The position numbers and the translations under genes are program-made. Of a stretch of DNA of 64,000 bases, positions 8,629 through 21,772 are shown in pieces. The stretch comes from Bostrychus sinensis (lineage: Eukaryota; Chordata; Actinopteri; Gobiiformes; Eleotridae), in contig CM036253.1 in NCBI GenBank assembly GCA_020698575.1, positions 32,541,719 through 32,605,718 on the forward strand. The letters are read 5' to 3'. Numbering within the stretch: position 1 is the first letter of the stretch; each line of letters starts with the position of its first letter. The notes beneath the pieces are model-generated. The model was given only the letters and a program-made list of their open reading frames with translations. It was not told the origin of the DNA and did no database searches.

Positions 8629-11600
8629 ATGGCGAGTCCTAATGATCTACAGTTCCAAGGTAAAACTTCAATTTCAAATCCCTATCCCTAAGTATTACTT
8701 CCTTTATCAGTGGTTCTCAAACCGTTGCATGGGTAGATGGGGCTAGTCCTGGTTCAGAGCTGGTTTAGTCCTAAATTAGTGCTGGTTTAGACATTGTTTA
8801 ATTCTGCTTTAGACCTGGCTTAAACCTAGTTTAGTTCTGGGATAGACCTGGTTTGTCCTAAATTAGTCCTCGTTTTGTGCTGGTTTGAATCTGGATTAGT
8901 CCTGTTTTAAACCTGGTTTGATCCTGGCTTAGACCTAATTTGGTTCTTCGTGGTTTAGTCCTTGTTTTGGCCTGGATTAGACTTTGTTTATTCCTGGATT
9001 AGTCCTGCTTTAGGCTTGGTTAAGATTAAGACCTGGTTCAGTCCTACATTAGTCCTCATTTTGTCCTGGTTTAAGACTTGATTAGTCCTGGTTTAGACTT
9101 GGTTTATTCCTAAATTGGTCCTTGCTTTGTCATGGTTTAGACCTGTTTTAGTCCTGGTTTAGACTTAGTTATGACCTGGTTTAGACCTGGTTCGGTTCTG
9201 GTTTAGACCCGGTTTAGTCCTGGTTTATTTAATTAAAGCTGGTACTTGTTGTAAAATGTTTGAAAATCACTGTTCTATGTAGAAATCAGACAAGCAAGTA
9301 TGTAGTGCTTAGTTTCACTTTATTGTGCATCTATTGGCACTGCCCTGCCTCCATTCTCTGATTGTTAGTGAAACTGGTACTGCATTTAGAAAATCCAATC
9401 CATGGAGACAGGATTATTTGTACAGACATTATGTTTGCACATTTTATTCATGCTTAAAGGCCACAATACTGTGAATTTCCTTTTTGTGTGATAGTTATCT
9501 TAGTACTTAATCTCTTTAGGAACAAGAGAGACCGGTAGTGTAAACTACTATGTAAACATTGGCTCTGTATTAAATGTTTTTAATACAAAAGGAGTGACAA
9601 ATATTAACAGGAAAAAAATAATGAAATAAACAAAGGGGCACATATGACAGACATGCAACCTAAAAGAAGCATTAAAATGTGTTGTGATATTTATTTAAAA
9701 AACAATAAAAAATAAATTGGGGGTAGAAAGACTGAATTTTAAACAGAAAAAAATGTAAATGATGGTTCATCTTATACCACAGCAGATAACATAATGTTTA
9801 TATTGTTACTGGACCAAGGGATAAGTAGATAAATGGAAAATAATAGGTGACTTAGTACAGAACCCTGGGGGACACCATGTTAAAATAAGTCCAAGCTGCT
9901 TGCTCCTGAAACATTTAAATTACATTCATAAATCTGATGTTTTAGTTGATGGTAATTAGAAATGTCAATACTAAACACAAACTGTTGAGTATTTTTACAC
10001 TTCAACAAAATACACACATCTCCAAGTGTTCATTAAAATGTTCTATTTGCTGTCTTTGGGCACGCAGAGTTTGAGGAGGCAGCTGAGCTGCTGTCTGCAG
10101 ACCCAGGGGCTTCCACTCTGAGCGCTTCAGCCTCAAACCACAGTGTGCCAGCAGGGGGAGGAAGTGAGGAGGTGAAACTGGACCTGTCTGATGATGAGGA
10201 GGACCATCAGGAGAGCGCCGAGGTCTGTCCGCACTTCTGTCATGTTTTGTTTATTGTTTGCAGTGGCTAATTGATGGGTGTGTTTGTAGCTCTTAGGAGG
10301 AACAAAACCTTCCGGAGGATTCTGGACCTTTGAATATTATCAGTCTTTCTTCAATGTGGATACAGTACAGGTAGGAGCATGAGAAAGTGCCTTGGCTATA
10401 AAAGAAACTGGGTTTCTATTAAGGCTAAAAAATAAATTGGAAATAGGAATATAGCAGATGGATTCATACAGGTTTGGTTCGAATTGTACACAAAATACAA
10501 GTTTATCCAATTGTCAAGTATTCATCACGAGCAGAGATTTGCAACTTTCTGGATCCAAAGAGCCAAATGTTCCAAAAAAATGCTAAATTTGAATCTGTAA
10601 AGACAATTTTAATGCACAAAAGTTGCTTAGCCCATAACTGAAATATTGCCTATAGATGGTCATTATTTATTGCAGAATACTGCACTGATTATTTTAGACA
10701 GCAGTGTAGGAGCCATGCTTCACTCTGAGAACCTGAGTTACATCCAACTATTTTTTTTTGCTGTTGATTTATGTGTGTTTCACTTCAAATGGCTATGGTC
10801 TTCCATCTGACAGAGATTTACACTGAAGAATCATTTTCCACCAGAGCCTTAAAAGAACATGTGTTGTGACTAAATAAAAATGTTTAAAAAGTCCAGTTTT
10901 AGTGGTAATTTAATTAATTTAGTCACAGCTTAGCCTTGTTTTATTCCTGGTTTAGTCTGTGTTAAGTTTTGATTTTGTCGCTGTTTTGACTTGTAAATAC
11001 AGGAACTTACATTTTTGTAAAACATAGTAAATTTAACTTACTATGTTCCAAAAGTAGGCTCCATTTTCAAATATTGCAATAATATTGTTATCGTAATTTT
11101 CAACATAGTTATCGAATACCACATGTTTTCTCCATATCGTGCAGCCCATAATCTGTAGCATATTCTGGAAAACAGGGAGAACATCTTATTTTAAATTGAT
11201 TGATGAATTGATGAAATTGATGATAGAGATGCAAGTCATCTATGTATTCCTTTCTCTGACTTTACATAACTAGATCAGATGTCAGATCCCCAAGCAGCCA
11301 CAGAGCAGGGCTAAAGAGCTGGATATGGCTCTGAAACCATAGGTTGCAGATGTCTGATCAGAGCAATGTTTCCCAACCTTTTTTTACTTGAAGCCAGGCC
11401 CCCCCAGCCCTAACCCCTGCTGCACAACCGCATCAGAAGAATAACAGGATTAATTACAAACATTTATTTACAAAAATAAACAGCAGCTGTAGTTTTTGTT
11501 TTCCCATTGGGTGTGTAGGATTTATAGGATTAAACACAAATATATTTGGATAACCTCACAACCTCAGAACAGAAAAAGCTCTGTGGACCCCTGCAGTCGT

Positions 11601-14136
11601 TTGTACAGCTCACAAGCTGGTCTTAGCTTCTTCAACAAATTATAAATGACCTCAGTTTTTCTTTTCTTTTTTTTGCAGGTCTTGGACAGAGTTAAAGCCT
11701 CAGTGATGCCATTACCAGGAAGAAATTTCATCAAACATCACCTGAGGAGTAACCCAGATCTATATGGTACAACAGTTGTTGGGATTTGTCTATCAATCAT
11801 TTTCATTTATCATTTTCAGGAAACTGAGGTCTCTTGCAAAATATGGTGATAGAATACTTGTTATATATGAGAGTCCCTTTTATTTGCATTGTGACAAAAC
11901 ATAAAAACACAAACTACTGACTACTGCAATAACAGCAGTGGTATTTTATTTGAATTCACACCACCCACTGACCCTGACAACAACACCCCAGCCCTCAATA
12001 GACCCTTTTTATGTTCTCGACCCTCTCACTAACAGCACACACATTATCAACCATCCTGTTTATGCAAAATGTGTGCTTTTTGTTTCTGTTTTGTACATTC
12101 CATCTGTCATTTTTTTGTTTCATTGTGTAGGTCCGTTCTGGATCTGCGTGACCCTGGTGTTCACAGTGGCCATCAGTGGGAACCTGTCCACGTTCCTGTG
12201 GAAGATGGGAAACCCAGACTACCACTACAGACCGCAGTTCCACAGAGGTCCGTCCACATCGCAGCTTCACCTCTTCTCAAACTCGGTTTAACCTAACTAA
12301 ATGGGTCTCTCTGCCCAACAGTGACAGTGGCAGCAGTAGTCATCTTCCTGTACGCCTGGCTGGTCCCCGTCGGGCTGTGGGCTTTCCTGACCTGGAGACA
12401 AGGGACAGAGAGGCAGGTGGGAGGGTACACCTTCCTGGAGACTTTGTGCGTCTACGGATACTCGCTGTTCATATACATTCCTACTTCAGTGAGTATATCC
12501 CTTGCACTGTCCTGAGTATCAAATATGACCAAATCGTTCAAACTTTGTATATGTGTCTCACCCCATCAGATTTTGTGGATCTTACCATACGAGTGGCTGC
12601 GCTGGACGTTGATCGTGGTGGCCATTGTGATTTCAGGCTCAGTCCTGGTGCTCACGTTCTGGCCCGCCGTTCGAGAGGACACCAAACTCATGGCAGTGGC
12701 CACAGTGGCGACGATAGTGGTTCTGCACACAGCTGCTGGCCATCGGCTGTAAGGTCAGTGCACTGAAGACACAAGCCCAGGTCACAAACTGAAATCATTT
12801 TGGACACCTTTGCATTAGCATTTCATGTTTTTCAACCTAAAAATACTTTATATGTATTGAAAACACTTTCTTTTGGGGAGCTGTTACTTTCGCTCTGCTA
12901 AAAATTCTTTGATTAGGTGCCTGTCATTTAGGACCATCTCTCCCTCTGCTGGCCCTGCCCAATTCTCTCTGTCAGCCCAAACCCACACTGCAAACACTGG
13001 AAAGTAATAGCAACTTACAGTAGGAAGAGTGCAGCTGCCTTAGCAATCCCAAGCCTTCCTCTGACTAAAACCCTCTACAGACAGTGCTCTCTCATAATCT
13101 TTAGTTCACACTTGAATAAAGTTGGGAGGATTTGAGTTCAGACATGAGAGGAGAATCTCCTAGTGCTTTTACTGAATGGTGAGGAGCTTGATAAAATAGC
13201 TAATTAGCACAGCTATTAGCAGCATGAAGCTAACAGATAAATGAGCAGATTTCATCATAGTGACAGCGGTTTAAGCACTAAAATTAGAAGTCCAGTGAAA
13301 GTGTATGGGCTTTAGAAACATGCAGGAGAAGGCAGGGTTTCACGTGTCTATTTGGAGCCATGAGACCAAGCGTTTTCAGCTATTGAGAAGGGCAGCACCT
13401 CAGCATACATGATTACTAAGTGTAAATGAAACAAAATACAACTCCAGGTATGTTTTTGAGATGGAAACATTATAATATGGTTAAAAACAACAACAAAAAA
13501 GTAGATTTAGCAGATTAGGGGACCTTTAAAAGTGAGTGAATATGTAATTAACTCCCAGTCTTTCTAATTGTTAGCACTGAGATTAATTGATGATTGTCCA
13601 GGGTGTATTCAGTCTCATGCACAAAGCAGCTGGAATAAGTCTTCATACAAGATTTTCTTTCTCTTCCACCATCAGCTCTGTTTGTCTGTTCTGGTCAACT
13701 AACTGAGCCAGAATACATTAACTCCTTCCACTTGGTTCTGTGGAGTTCTCAAATGGTATTTTTTCCAAGCTAGGCCATTAGAAGTATAATGTAACTGCTC
13801 CACAGTTGAACTGCATCAGTACTTTTGGGAATATATTTGAATAATTACAGTTTTGTTACTACTAATCTATTTAAATAAGTTTTAGAGTTTAAAATGCATT
13901 ACTGCTAGTTATAAATGTAAATGCTTGTCTAATGCACCACAATGATGATTCAAAAAATTCTATATAAAGTCACATATGAGGTGTGTTCCTAGAGACAGAC
14001 ATGTTAAATCACCTTCCTTATTTCTTGTCTGTTTCAGATGTACTTCTTCCAGACCGCCTCACCCCTACCAGTGCTCAACCGGACAACCACTCCAGTTCAA
14101 ATCCACGCCCAGAACCAGACCACAAAACCCCACTGA
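8629..14136 (+). CDS. yipf2: Yip1-domain family member 2 (YIPF2)
   Basis: Multi-pass Golgi/trans-Golgi membrane protein of the Yip1 family, linked to Rab-dependent vesicle traffic. Coding exons: 8629-8659, 10068-10222, 10290-10370, 11679-11766, 12131-12247, 12322-12488, 12570-12753, 14038-14136. The start ACTATGG has A at -3 and gives MASPNDLQFQEFEEAAELL. An acidic cytosolic segment (LDLSDDEEDHQE) follows, then the family motif GGFWTFEYYQSFFNVDT, then GPFWICVTLVF and four further hydrophobic spans (Yip1 domain), ending MYFFQTASPLP. Expected length is 306 aa, typical for YIPF1/YIPF2. Exon 7 has one extra G (12732): as written the frame stops at TAA 12750-12752, but skipping it restores HTLLAIGCK and a clean donor AAG|GTCAGT. 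YIPF2 is preferred over YIPF1 because timm29 and carm1 flank it, as in human. The donor after exon 5 (GTCCGT) is weak. Confidence 0.93.
8708..9272 (+). mobile_element. hAT-like MITE with TTTAGTCCTGG minisatellite, copy B
   Basis: The left end CAGTGGTTCTCAAAC and right end GTTTGAAAATCACTG are inverted copies. Between them run dozens of degenerate 11-18 bp units built on GGTTTAGTCCTG / GGTTTAGACCTG. It fills yipf2 intron 1. Confidence 0.7.
12783..13532. mobile_element. GGTCCC...GGGGACCTTTAA MITE copy in yipf2 intron
   Basis: Shares blocks with copies at 46867-47891 and 49684-51228: TTTTGGACACCTTTGCATTAG, GGAGCTGTTACTTTC, CAGATTAGGGGACCTTTAA. The left terminus is missing here. Confidence 0.6.
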
Positions 14137-14689
14137 GCCACAGGGCACGTGACAGACTCCATACAGATCCATAAAGACTTTACACTGTAGTGCGTGGAAG
14201 AGCGCGGTCTCAGCTCGTGCTGCTGCTGAGTGCTGGAGAGTGTTTGTCTAATTTATCCTGAAGTGGACTGCGAATGATGCTCTCTGCAATAAGATTCTAC
14301 TGTGATGTCTGGGGATGTGCTTGGTCCTATCAGCCTAGTTTAATTTAATCTGCACTAATTGTTACAAAACATGGGAGAGATAAGAAAAACTCTAAACAAT
14401 CATTCTTTTATGCTTTCTATTCTTAATAATTTGCTTTTATTTATACTTTTCCTGTCTCTTTACAATTTCTTGCAATATTTTCAAACATTTATAAAGTTTA
14501 CCCCAGACACGTTTTTGTTCAGTGTTCATGAGTAGCCAAAATCTGGTATGAAGTTACAAATCTTAATCCATGGAGACTCTAGGGTTAAAACCAAACTTGA
14601 AATTCCCAGTGGTTAACTGCAGTGTAATATATACCCAGTGTTGCATTATTAAAGTCCGAATTTCAAACATAAATAATGTGTCAGTCTTA

Positions 14690-15060
14690 CATAACGCTTC
14701 TATTGTTGTGTCCCTGGGAACTTCATCCACATTGCCTACTCCAGTCACCGTCTGTGGCTGGTGGCAACAGGAAATGCATCCGGCGTAAAAAACTCCCAAA
14801 TCATCATGCGACTGGTTCGCTGTAGTAACTCCAAATAAATAAAGGGAGCAGCTGTGAGATGGAAAAAAAAAACTCAAAACGCTCGAAGTCACTTTACAAT
14901 TAGGTGCATTATTCAGTCTCTCCACAGTCACACAACTGCACATCAGTGCCTCAGGCGTTGGATGTGAAATACCTTGCCAAAGGACACAACAACAGTGTGC
15001 AGTGCTTATTGCGGGGATCGAGCCACCAACCTTCCAGTTTCTCCTACTGTACAACAAATC
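14690..15060. repeat. SINE-like dispersed repeat
   Basis: CCAGTCACCGTCTGTGGCTG, then a long stretch with relatives in the opposite order at 36130-36380 and 40690-40910 (GGCTTCTCCC, CGCAACCAGCCACA, GTGACTGGAGTAGGCAA). Any open frame across it is incidental. Confidence 0.55.
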
Positions 15061-15129
15061 TTCATATTATGGGGTCTAGAATTCAGTTCATATTTTTGCT
15101 AAATGATATACCATTATTTGAGGGGAGAT

Positions 15130-15395
15130 GACAGTTGCTCAGAAGAGTGGTTGTCCTTTAACCAGAGGGTTGCCAGTTCAAAGCCCTCTCTCCCCAGTTC
15201 ATACTGTCATTGTATCCTTGGCAGTGGTGAATGAAGTTCTCAAAATCTGTACTCAACTAAAAGTACTGTTACTTCAAAAATAATACTTCTCAAGTAGAAG
15301 TAAAAGTACCTAACACAATTTTTACTTAAGTAAAAGTTAAAAAAAAGTATTGACTGTAAAATTAACTTAAGTAGACAGTACATTTTAATATTTTT
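15130..15395 (+). repeat. tRNA-like SINE fragment followed by AGTACTTAAGTA repeat
   Basis: CTCAGAAGAGTGG and GCCAGTTCAAAGCC resemble the A and B boxes of a tRNA-derived SINE. This is followed by the CAGTGGTGAATG...AGTAAAAGTACC repeat family seen at 1-58 and 35660-36100. Confidence 0.4.
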
Positions 15396-15959
15396 GTCGT
15401 CTAGGTCAATTCCATGACTCGATAATTTCTAGCCTGACCATCCTTTTATTTTTAGTACAAATACACTAAGTCTGGACAGTTAAACTACCCCTAAATCTGG
15501 TTGGATACACATGCAGCCAATCAGAGAAATGAAGCATCAGTTGAAGCCTGCCCCATTTTAGATGAACAGTTATGACTGGTCAGGTAGGACAGGACAGGAC
15601 AGGATGTGTTGCAATATGGTTTAGTAAAGTTGCATAAATAATCTTCCAGTCAAATCCTGAGGAAAAATATTACAGTAGTAGGGCATAATGTTTACTAGGT
15701 TCATTTCTTGTAAGATGTAATTAAATGAGGGATGTAACCATGGGCAAAGAGGTCATCTGTAGCAACTTTGCTCCAAAAGTAATGTTTCGATTTCAAATGG
15801 AAAGGCAGTAATGGTCCAAGAATTAACTTGGTGGATCCTGGATCACTGTGTGGATCCAGGGTTTTTTAAACGCATTCTGTACCATTGCAAAATAGGGCCA
15901 ATTTTGTCTGTAAAGGGGGTTGGTAAAAGAGGTTTTAATGGATTCTTTACAACTATAAG

Positions 15960-16080
15960 GTAAGGGGTTTGTGGCTCTGTGGATAGAATGCTTACCCCTG
16001 AACTAGAAAATCCCCAGTTTGAGTCCACTTTATCTTTGCCATTGCGAGATAGTGTCTCTTCTTCCAAAGTCATAGAGTTG
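15960..16080 (+). repeat. Possible tRNA-derived SINE head
   Basis: GTGGCTCTGTGGATAGAATG followed by CAGTTTGAGTCC resembles degenerate pol III A and B boxes. It does not fold as an intact tRNA, so it is not called a tRNA gene. Confidence 0.35.
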
Positions 16081-16388
16081 ACCATAGCGGTTTTTCTACT
16101 TATAATAAAGGGGATATTATACTTTTATTCATATTATTAAACTAATCTTGGTCACCTCTAGAACAGAGAGCAGACTGGATGTAGGGGGCTTGTTGATTGG
16201 TCAGTGCCTGGATTGGGCGGAGGTTCATAGAACTCAGTGTTCTGAGGGTTCAGAGCGGCTGTGTCAGACAATACAGGATTACTCAAACATGCGTTAATGA
16301 AGCAAAACACAACTCCAGGTATGTTTTTGATGAGCACGGTAGAGAGCTCAGAAAAATCAATTTTGCATAATAGTTGTCTGTCTGTGTA

Positions 16389-16882
16389 CAGGGTTCATAC
16401 ACTTTTTAACCAAGAATTTTCAATGACTTTTGACTAAATTTCCAAAACCCGAATGACTGAAATGACTAAATAGTATTTAAAATGTCCAATGTGGTGCATT
16501 AGAAACTTTAGCTGCAATTTCAGGTGTTAAAATTGGAAATTAGTCATTTGAGGAAAACAAATCATTTGGGGCTCTTCCCCCAGAAATATATTATTCCACT
16601 AATTTTACTTATAGCTTACACACCAGTGATTAAAAGCTAATTATGCTTGGTAAGTTGTATCAGAACACATTTTTTAAAAGTATATTATATCTCAAATAAC
16701 CATCTGGGCAGGCTGGCACAGGTTTAACTAGTAGGGGTCAAATGTTACTCAGACTGTTTAAATTTCCAAAACTTTTTCAAAACTTTACACCAAAATGTAA
16801 AATTCCAAAACTTAGGGGCCTGGAAATTGCATTTTTAAAATTCCATGACTTTTCCAGGTTTTCCATGACTGTGCGAACCCTG
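16389..16882. mobile_element. hAT-like MITE with CAGGGTTC ends
   Basis: The left end CAGGGTTCATACACTTTTTA is inverted at the right end, TGACTGTGCGAACCCTG. Subterminal AATTTCCAAAAC / CCATGACTTTTCC runs are typical of a non-autonomous fish repeat. The target duplication is not clear. Confidence 0.6.
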
Positions 16883-18354
16883 TGTGTATGTCTCTGTGTC
16901 AGCCCTGCTTCTAACTGTACCCCGCCTAAGGCCCATAGTTATTGGGGTAAGCTCCAGTACCCTTGACCCCTAAAAAGCAGATGTATAAATAAAGGATGCT
17001 TGCCAGTTTGACTGTAGCTTGGTTATCATGTATTAGCATATTTTTTACCTCATGTGGTCTATTTACAAATTTATATACAGTATTTCTCTTTTAAAAGTTC
17101 CAGTCTGTGACGTTTACTCGGCTACCTCATGAGTATTTACTTTGATCTAGTTTAAGAATTAGAGAGTGCATTGAATACTGGTTTTATTCCCTCTATGATG
17201 CAGATGAAAGTGGAGGACAGTTTGGATATTTGCTGAGGGAACATTATAGTGAGAATGGTGACCCTGAGTGCAACAAATTCATTCATTCACCTGAGTTCAG
17301 TCACAGAAAAAAACATGAATGAACCTTTAGGACAACTACTCAAAAGTTACACGTTTTCTTCAGTGCCACTAAATGTTTATGAGGCGATTATGTATTTCCC
17401 AGCTAATATCTACTGCCCTTTAAGATATTGAGTAGAATGGCTTGCTGCTAAATAAAATGTGGAATAAAATTTGAAAGAAATTATGTGACAGAAAATGTGA
17501 TCCACTTCTCCAGACCAAAAACCATACCCAATGTAAATCCTCAATTCACACAGGACAAAAATCTGTAACCTATGGTCTTGGAGCCATATGCAGCTCTTTA
17601 GTCCTGCTTGCAGCTCCATGGTCATCTGACATCTGGTTAAATGTCAATTTAAAATAAAACTTTCTCCCTAGCAAATGCTATGGGCACAACTGGTAAACTG
17701 TTATAATAAACTGTTTTAGCCTCGCTTGTCCATGCAGTTGCATGCACAGACTAATTAGAAGTGCAACACACACGCAAACACTAAGAGATAGTTACAAGAT
17801 GTAACTCAAGTTCCCTGTGAGATAATCAGTGCGGTAGTTAACAGTTCTTTATTAGTTTCTACTCATAAGCTGTATTTCAGTTATAGATTAAGTGACTTTT
17901 GTTAATTAAAATTAGTTGTGGCTCTTTACAGATTCAAATGGGAACAATTGGCTCTTTGAATTCAGAAGGTTGCAGACCCCTGACACAGGAGAACTAGGTA
18001 ATTTAGTAATAAATCAATCAGTTATTACTGATATGTTATAGATAATTACCTCTGCCAACAAAGTTTGGATTTTGATTTGTTATTGGACTTGTTAAGTCTT
18101 AAAAAAGGGTGCTGAATTTAAGGAACTCTACTTAACTAATAATAATTATGTTACTTTACTGACCCCTGGTGGCTGGAGTTAGTATCTTTGTTCCCATCTA
18201 ACAATACAGGGCAAAAAAAAAGTTTGTCCTATTACTGCCCTAAAAGACAAACAAACCATCAACAGTAAACAGTAAAAGCTAAACCTCCTTGGCAGAGGGA
18301 CAAATCTGCTCAGTCCAACTGCGAAAATCAATAATAATGGTAAGAACCAAACTG

Positions 18355-18600
18355 GGGGGCACGGTGACAGAGCAGGTGGAGTCTGCAAGTCCTCCCTTTG
18401 GGTTCTCTCGGGGTGCTCCGGCTTCCTCCCACCGTCCAAAGACATGCATGTGTTAGGAGGAACTTGTTACTTAGAGTGAATGTTGTTGGTCTGTGTGTCT
18501 CTCTAACTGCCCACTGTAGTACCCCGCCTAAGGCCCTCTGATAGGCTCCAGTACCCTAGCAGAAATAGGAAGATAGCTGAATGAATAACAAAACTAAAAT
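18355..18600 (+). repeat. L2/V-SINE-type conserved 3' core
   Basis: GGGGGCACGGTGACAGAGCA, then a block with GGTTCTCTCGGGGTGCTCCG and CCAAAGACATGCATG, then ACCCCGCCTAAGGCC. The same order recurs at 58660-58875 and, truncated, at 16905-16975. Confidence 0.6.
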
Positions 18601-18802
18601 ATTTCTCTGTATTCCTTTAAAACTACTGTATATAGTGAGCTCGTAACACTTTAGACTAAGTCACAATTATTAAGCTGTAATAACACATTATGTAGATAAC
18701 AGTAATAAAAAATAGTATATAGACTCCTTAGTTTCACTGATTCACATGAGCTTATTACTAAAGAATTAATTATTAATTACATTAATAACAATGTTTATAA
18801 CC

Positions 18803-19275
18803 CAATGGTATTTATAAATGTTAAAATCATGCTGTTTATAAATGTTGAATACTTTGTAAATGGGCAGTTAACTTGTTGCTAATCCTTAATACTTAATTAT
18901 TGCTTAGTAGTGTGACTTATTCTCAAGTGTTACCAGTTAGCCTATAATTAGCCTGAACTACTGCTTTGCTAACCATGCTAACCTGGATGGCGCCGTCTTT
19001 TCTTGTGCTTGAGTCGAAGAGGCCACTTCAGACAGTGACAAAAGTTCTAGTACTCAATGGTGTTTATACATATTGAAATAATACTTTGTAAATAAGCAGT
19101 TAACTGGTTACTAGTCCTTAACTAACAATTAATGCTTAATAGTGTGAGTTTTTCTTAAGTGTTAGAAATTAGCCTGTAATTAGCCTGAAATGCTATGCTA
19201 ACCATGCTAACCTGGACAACTGTCCTCGCTTGTGCATGATTAGAGGCGACTTCAGACAGTGACAAAAGTCTTATT
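18803..19275. repeat. Tandem duplication, period about 225 bp
   Basis: Two direct copies share ACTTTGTAAAT, AGCAGTTAACT/GGCAGTTAACT, TTAGCCTATAATTAGCCTGAA, ACCATGCTAACCTGGA and CTTCAGACAGTGACAAAAGT. The last motif sits at about 19025 and about 19249. Confidence 0.7.
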
Positions 19276-19668
19276 ACTTTTGGGTCAAACACACAAAATG
19301 ACAAACAGGACAGTCATCCTCTTAGACCACTGTTGGTCGACTTCACACACAATGACTTTATGACACAAGGGCTTCTTCTCGGCTAGCTACTGACAGCTAA
19401 CAAACTACCAGGCAAACAAACTATGATACCTGACTCCAGCATGGTCTCCATCACATTTAATTTGTTCATTTTTAATCATTTTTTGTGAAAGAAAAAAACA
19501 AAACAAAAGACAAAAAATAAAAGGTTAATCCTACAAAGAGACATTTCAGCTCTCTGGCTAATATCACTTCCATGTGTCCAGTATTCGGCTCTATGGAGAC
19601 AATGCATACACATCAGTCCTGCTTTCTTTTGACTGATAACAGGGAGTAAAAGGGGTGCGTTTGGGCGG

Positions 19669-19695
19669 AAAAAAAAAAAAAAAAAAAAAAAAAAA
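19669..19695. repeat. Poly(A) tract, 27 bp
   Basis: Uninterrupted A run on the plus strand; a likely spot for length error. Confidence 0.95.
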
Positions 19696-20639
19696 GGTGG
19701 GGTATGATATGTTGGAGGTGACGCAGGAGCACTGGATCTCCCAAAGTCTTAGAAAAGTCTGTTTGCAAGTCTCTCGATAGTCCCAGAGGAGGTTGGGCGG
19801 AGGAGGGGCAGAACGGAAACTCCAGCATAGGACATTTCTTAAATCGGTCTTTTTTCGCAGTTCATTTTCCACCTCAATGTCCGAAGAGGAGTCGGTGCAA
19901 CTGACCTGGGAGCGGCCGGGGGTGAATCTCTAACGGTTCTTGGTCACTTTCCATGTTGGAACTGTATTTTTAAAAATGCCCTAAATCATGCACGTGCCAC
20001 CAACAAGATAAGCAATTCAAACTGAACAGTGCATCCAGGACTTGTTTTGCAGACAGAGAAAGAAAAAAATCATTTGAATATTTACTGGCCATAGCGCATA
20101 ATATTGAGAATAAAAATGAATGGCATCAGAAATTGCATATTTTGCCTCTTTTCAGATTAGCTTTTCTATACACTCTAGATATCAGAAAACCATAAAATAC
20201 AGAAGTGCCAAGTTAAACTTCCTATTTATGTTAAAAAGGCTGTGTAGTTTATATAGAGACTACAGAAGCCATCAGGTAGTCATTAAGGTGGGAAAAGGAT
20301 GACCAAAGCAATTTTTTCCATTACATCTATACACATATATCTACATTTGAAATGTGTGTCTAAGTGTCTAAGTGTAAATCTGTATCCATCAAACGTGCTG
20401 TCTCCTGACACACATTTTCAGATCACAATCCATGCATTTCATTAAAATTTATCGTTTAAGTCAACTCAATGGTAAATGAGCTCACATCCAAGACACAGCC
20501 TGGCAACACATACTAATATGTATTGTTCATAATGATCATTTTTGCATATTCATATTTTTCCCTCTCTTCCATGCATAAACCTTATCTGCCTGCAAAATGT
20601 TGATTTTGTGTCTGTGCTCATGTCATGGCAGCATACATA

Positions 20640-21772
20640 CAGTGCTGTGGAAACAGATTTGCCCCCTTCTGGATGTCACACTTAACACAGTTTGGATGAA
20701 CACTTTTTCATATTTGGCAGAGATAACCAAAGTAAATACAAAATGCAGTTTTTGTCTTGAGGGGAAAAAGCTCTCCAAACCTACTTGAGTCTATGTGCAA
20801 AAGTAAGTGCTTCCCTTGTTAAATCATGAATTAATTGTGATTAAACAGTTTTTGGAAAGCTGAGTAAATACAGAGGGTTACAAAGCAATTTCTAAGGCTT
20901 TGGGACTCAGTGGCCAAAGAAATGGCTTTGTAACCTTTTCCCTTTACTCAGCTTTCCAAAAACTTTGGTTAATCACAGTTATTCATGATTTAAAGGTCCC
21001 ATATTTCAGCTTTTTGAAATTGTTTTTGGACACCTTTGCATTAGTATTTCATGTTTTATAAATTAAAATAATGTATATGTGTGGAAATATCTTCTTTTAG
21101 GGAGCTGTTACTTTCAATTTGCAGAGAACACTTGGATTAGCTGCTCTGGGGATACTTGGCTGCATCAGGGTCACTGATGCGCTCATGAAGTAATTTTGGG
21201 CAACTTCTGGAAAGATTCATGACCATCCCAAGTCTTCTCCATTTGTGGATAATGACTCACCAGGGTTTATCAGAAACCCAAACCCTTAGAAATGGCTTTG
21301 GAACCCTTTTTTTTTTTTTTAACTCAGCATTCCATAAATGGTAGTTATTCAGTTGATTCATGACTTAAAGGTCCCAGATTATCTTTTCAGGGTTTTTGAA
21401 ATCATTTTGGACATCTTTGCATTAGTATTTAATGTTTTAAAATGTAAAATAATGTATACATAGTGAAAACGTCTTCTTTTGGGGAGCTGTTACTTTGACT
21501 TTGCAGAGAACACTTGGATTAGGGGTGTTGCACCCTGCTAGCAACAATGGAGAGTGCATAAAATGGCTAATTAGCAACATGACGCTAACAGATAAATAAA
21601 TGCCCTGACTGCTTCATAGTGACGGCAATTTAAGCCCTGAAATGATTTAACATGGGTGACACTTACTTTTGGCCCAGGTAGGCCTGGTTTTTCCCATAAT
21701 ACATTTCATAATTGTTTGTTTCCAATTACTAAATCTAACTGAGAAGGGGGGAAATACTTTTTCACAGCGCTG
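20640..21772. mobile_element. Tc1/mariner-like non-autonomous element
   Basis: TA target duplication at 20638-20639 and 21773-21774. The left end CAGTGCTGTGGAAACAG and right end CTTTTTCACAGCGCTG are inverted. An internal foldback pairs TTTTTGGAAAGCTGAGTAAA (about 20850) with TTTACTCAGCTTTCCAAAAA (about 20941). Pieces of the AAAGGTCCCA MITE start at about 20991 and 21366, nested inside. No transposase frame is left. Confidence 0.7.

Noticed and set aside
14563..15057. 164-codon minus-strand open frame
   Set aside because: Lies within a dispersed SINE-like repeat that recurs at 36130 and 40690.
15960..16030. tRNA gene
   Set aside because: Pol III box-like motifs only; no cloverleaf or intact acceptor stem. 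A SINE head is more likely.
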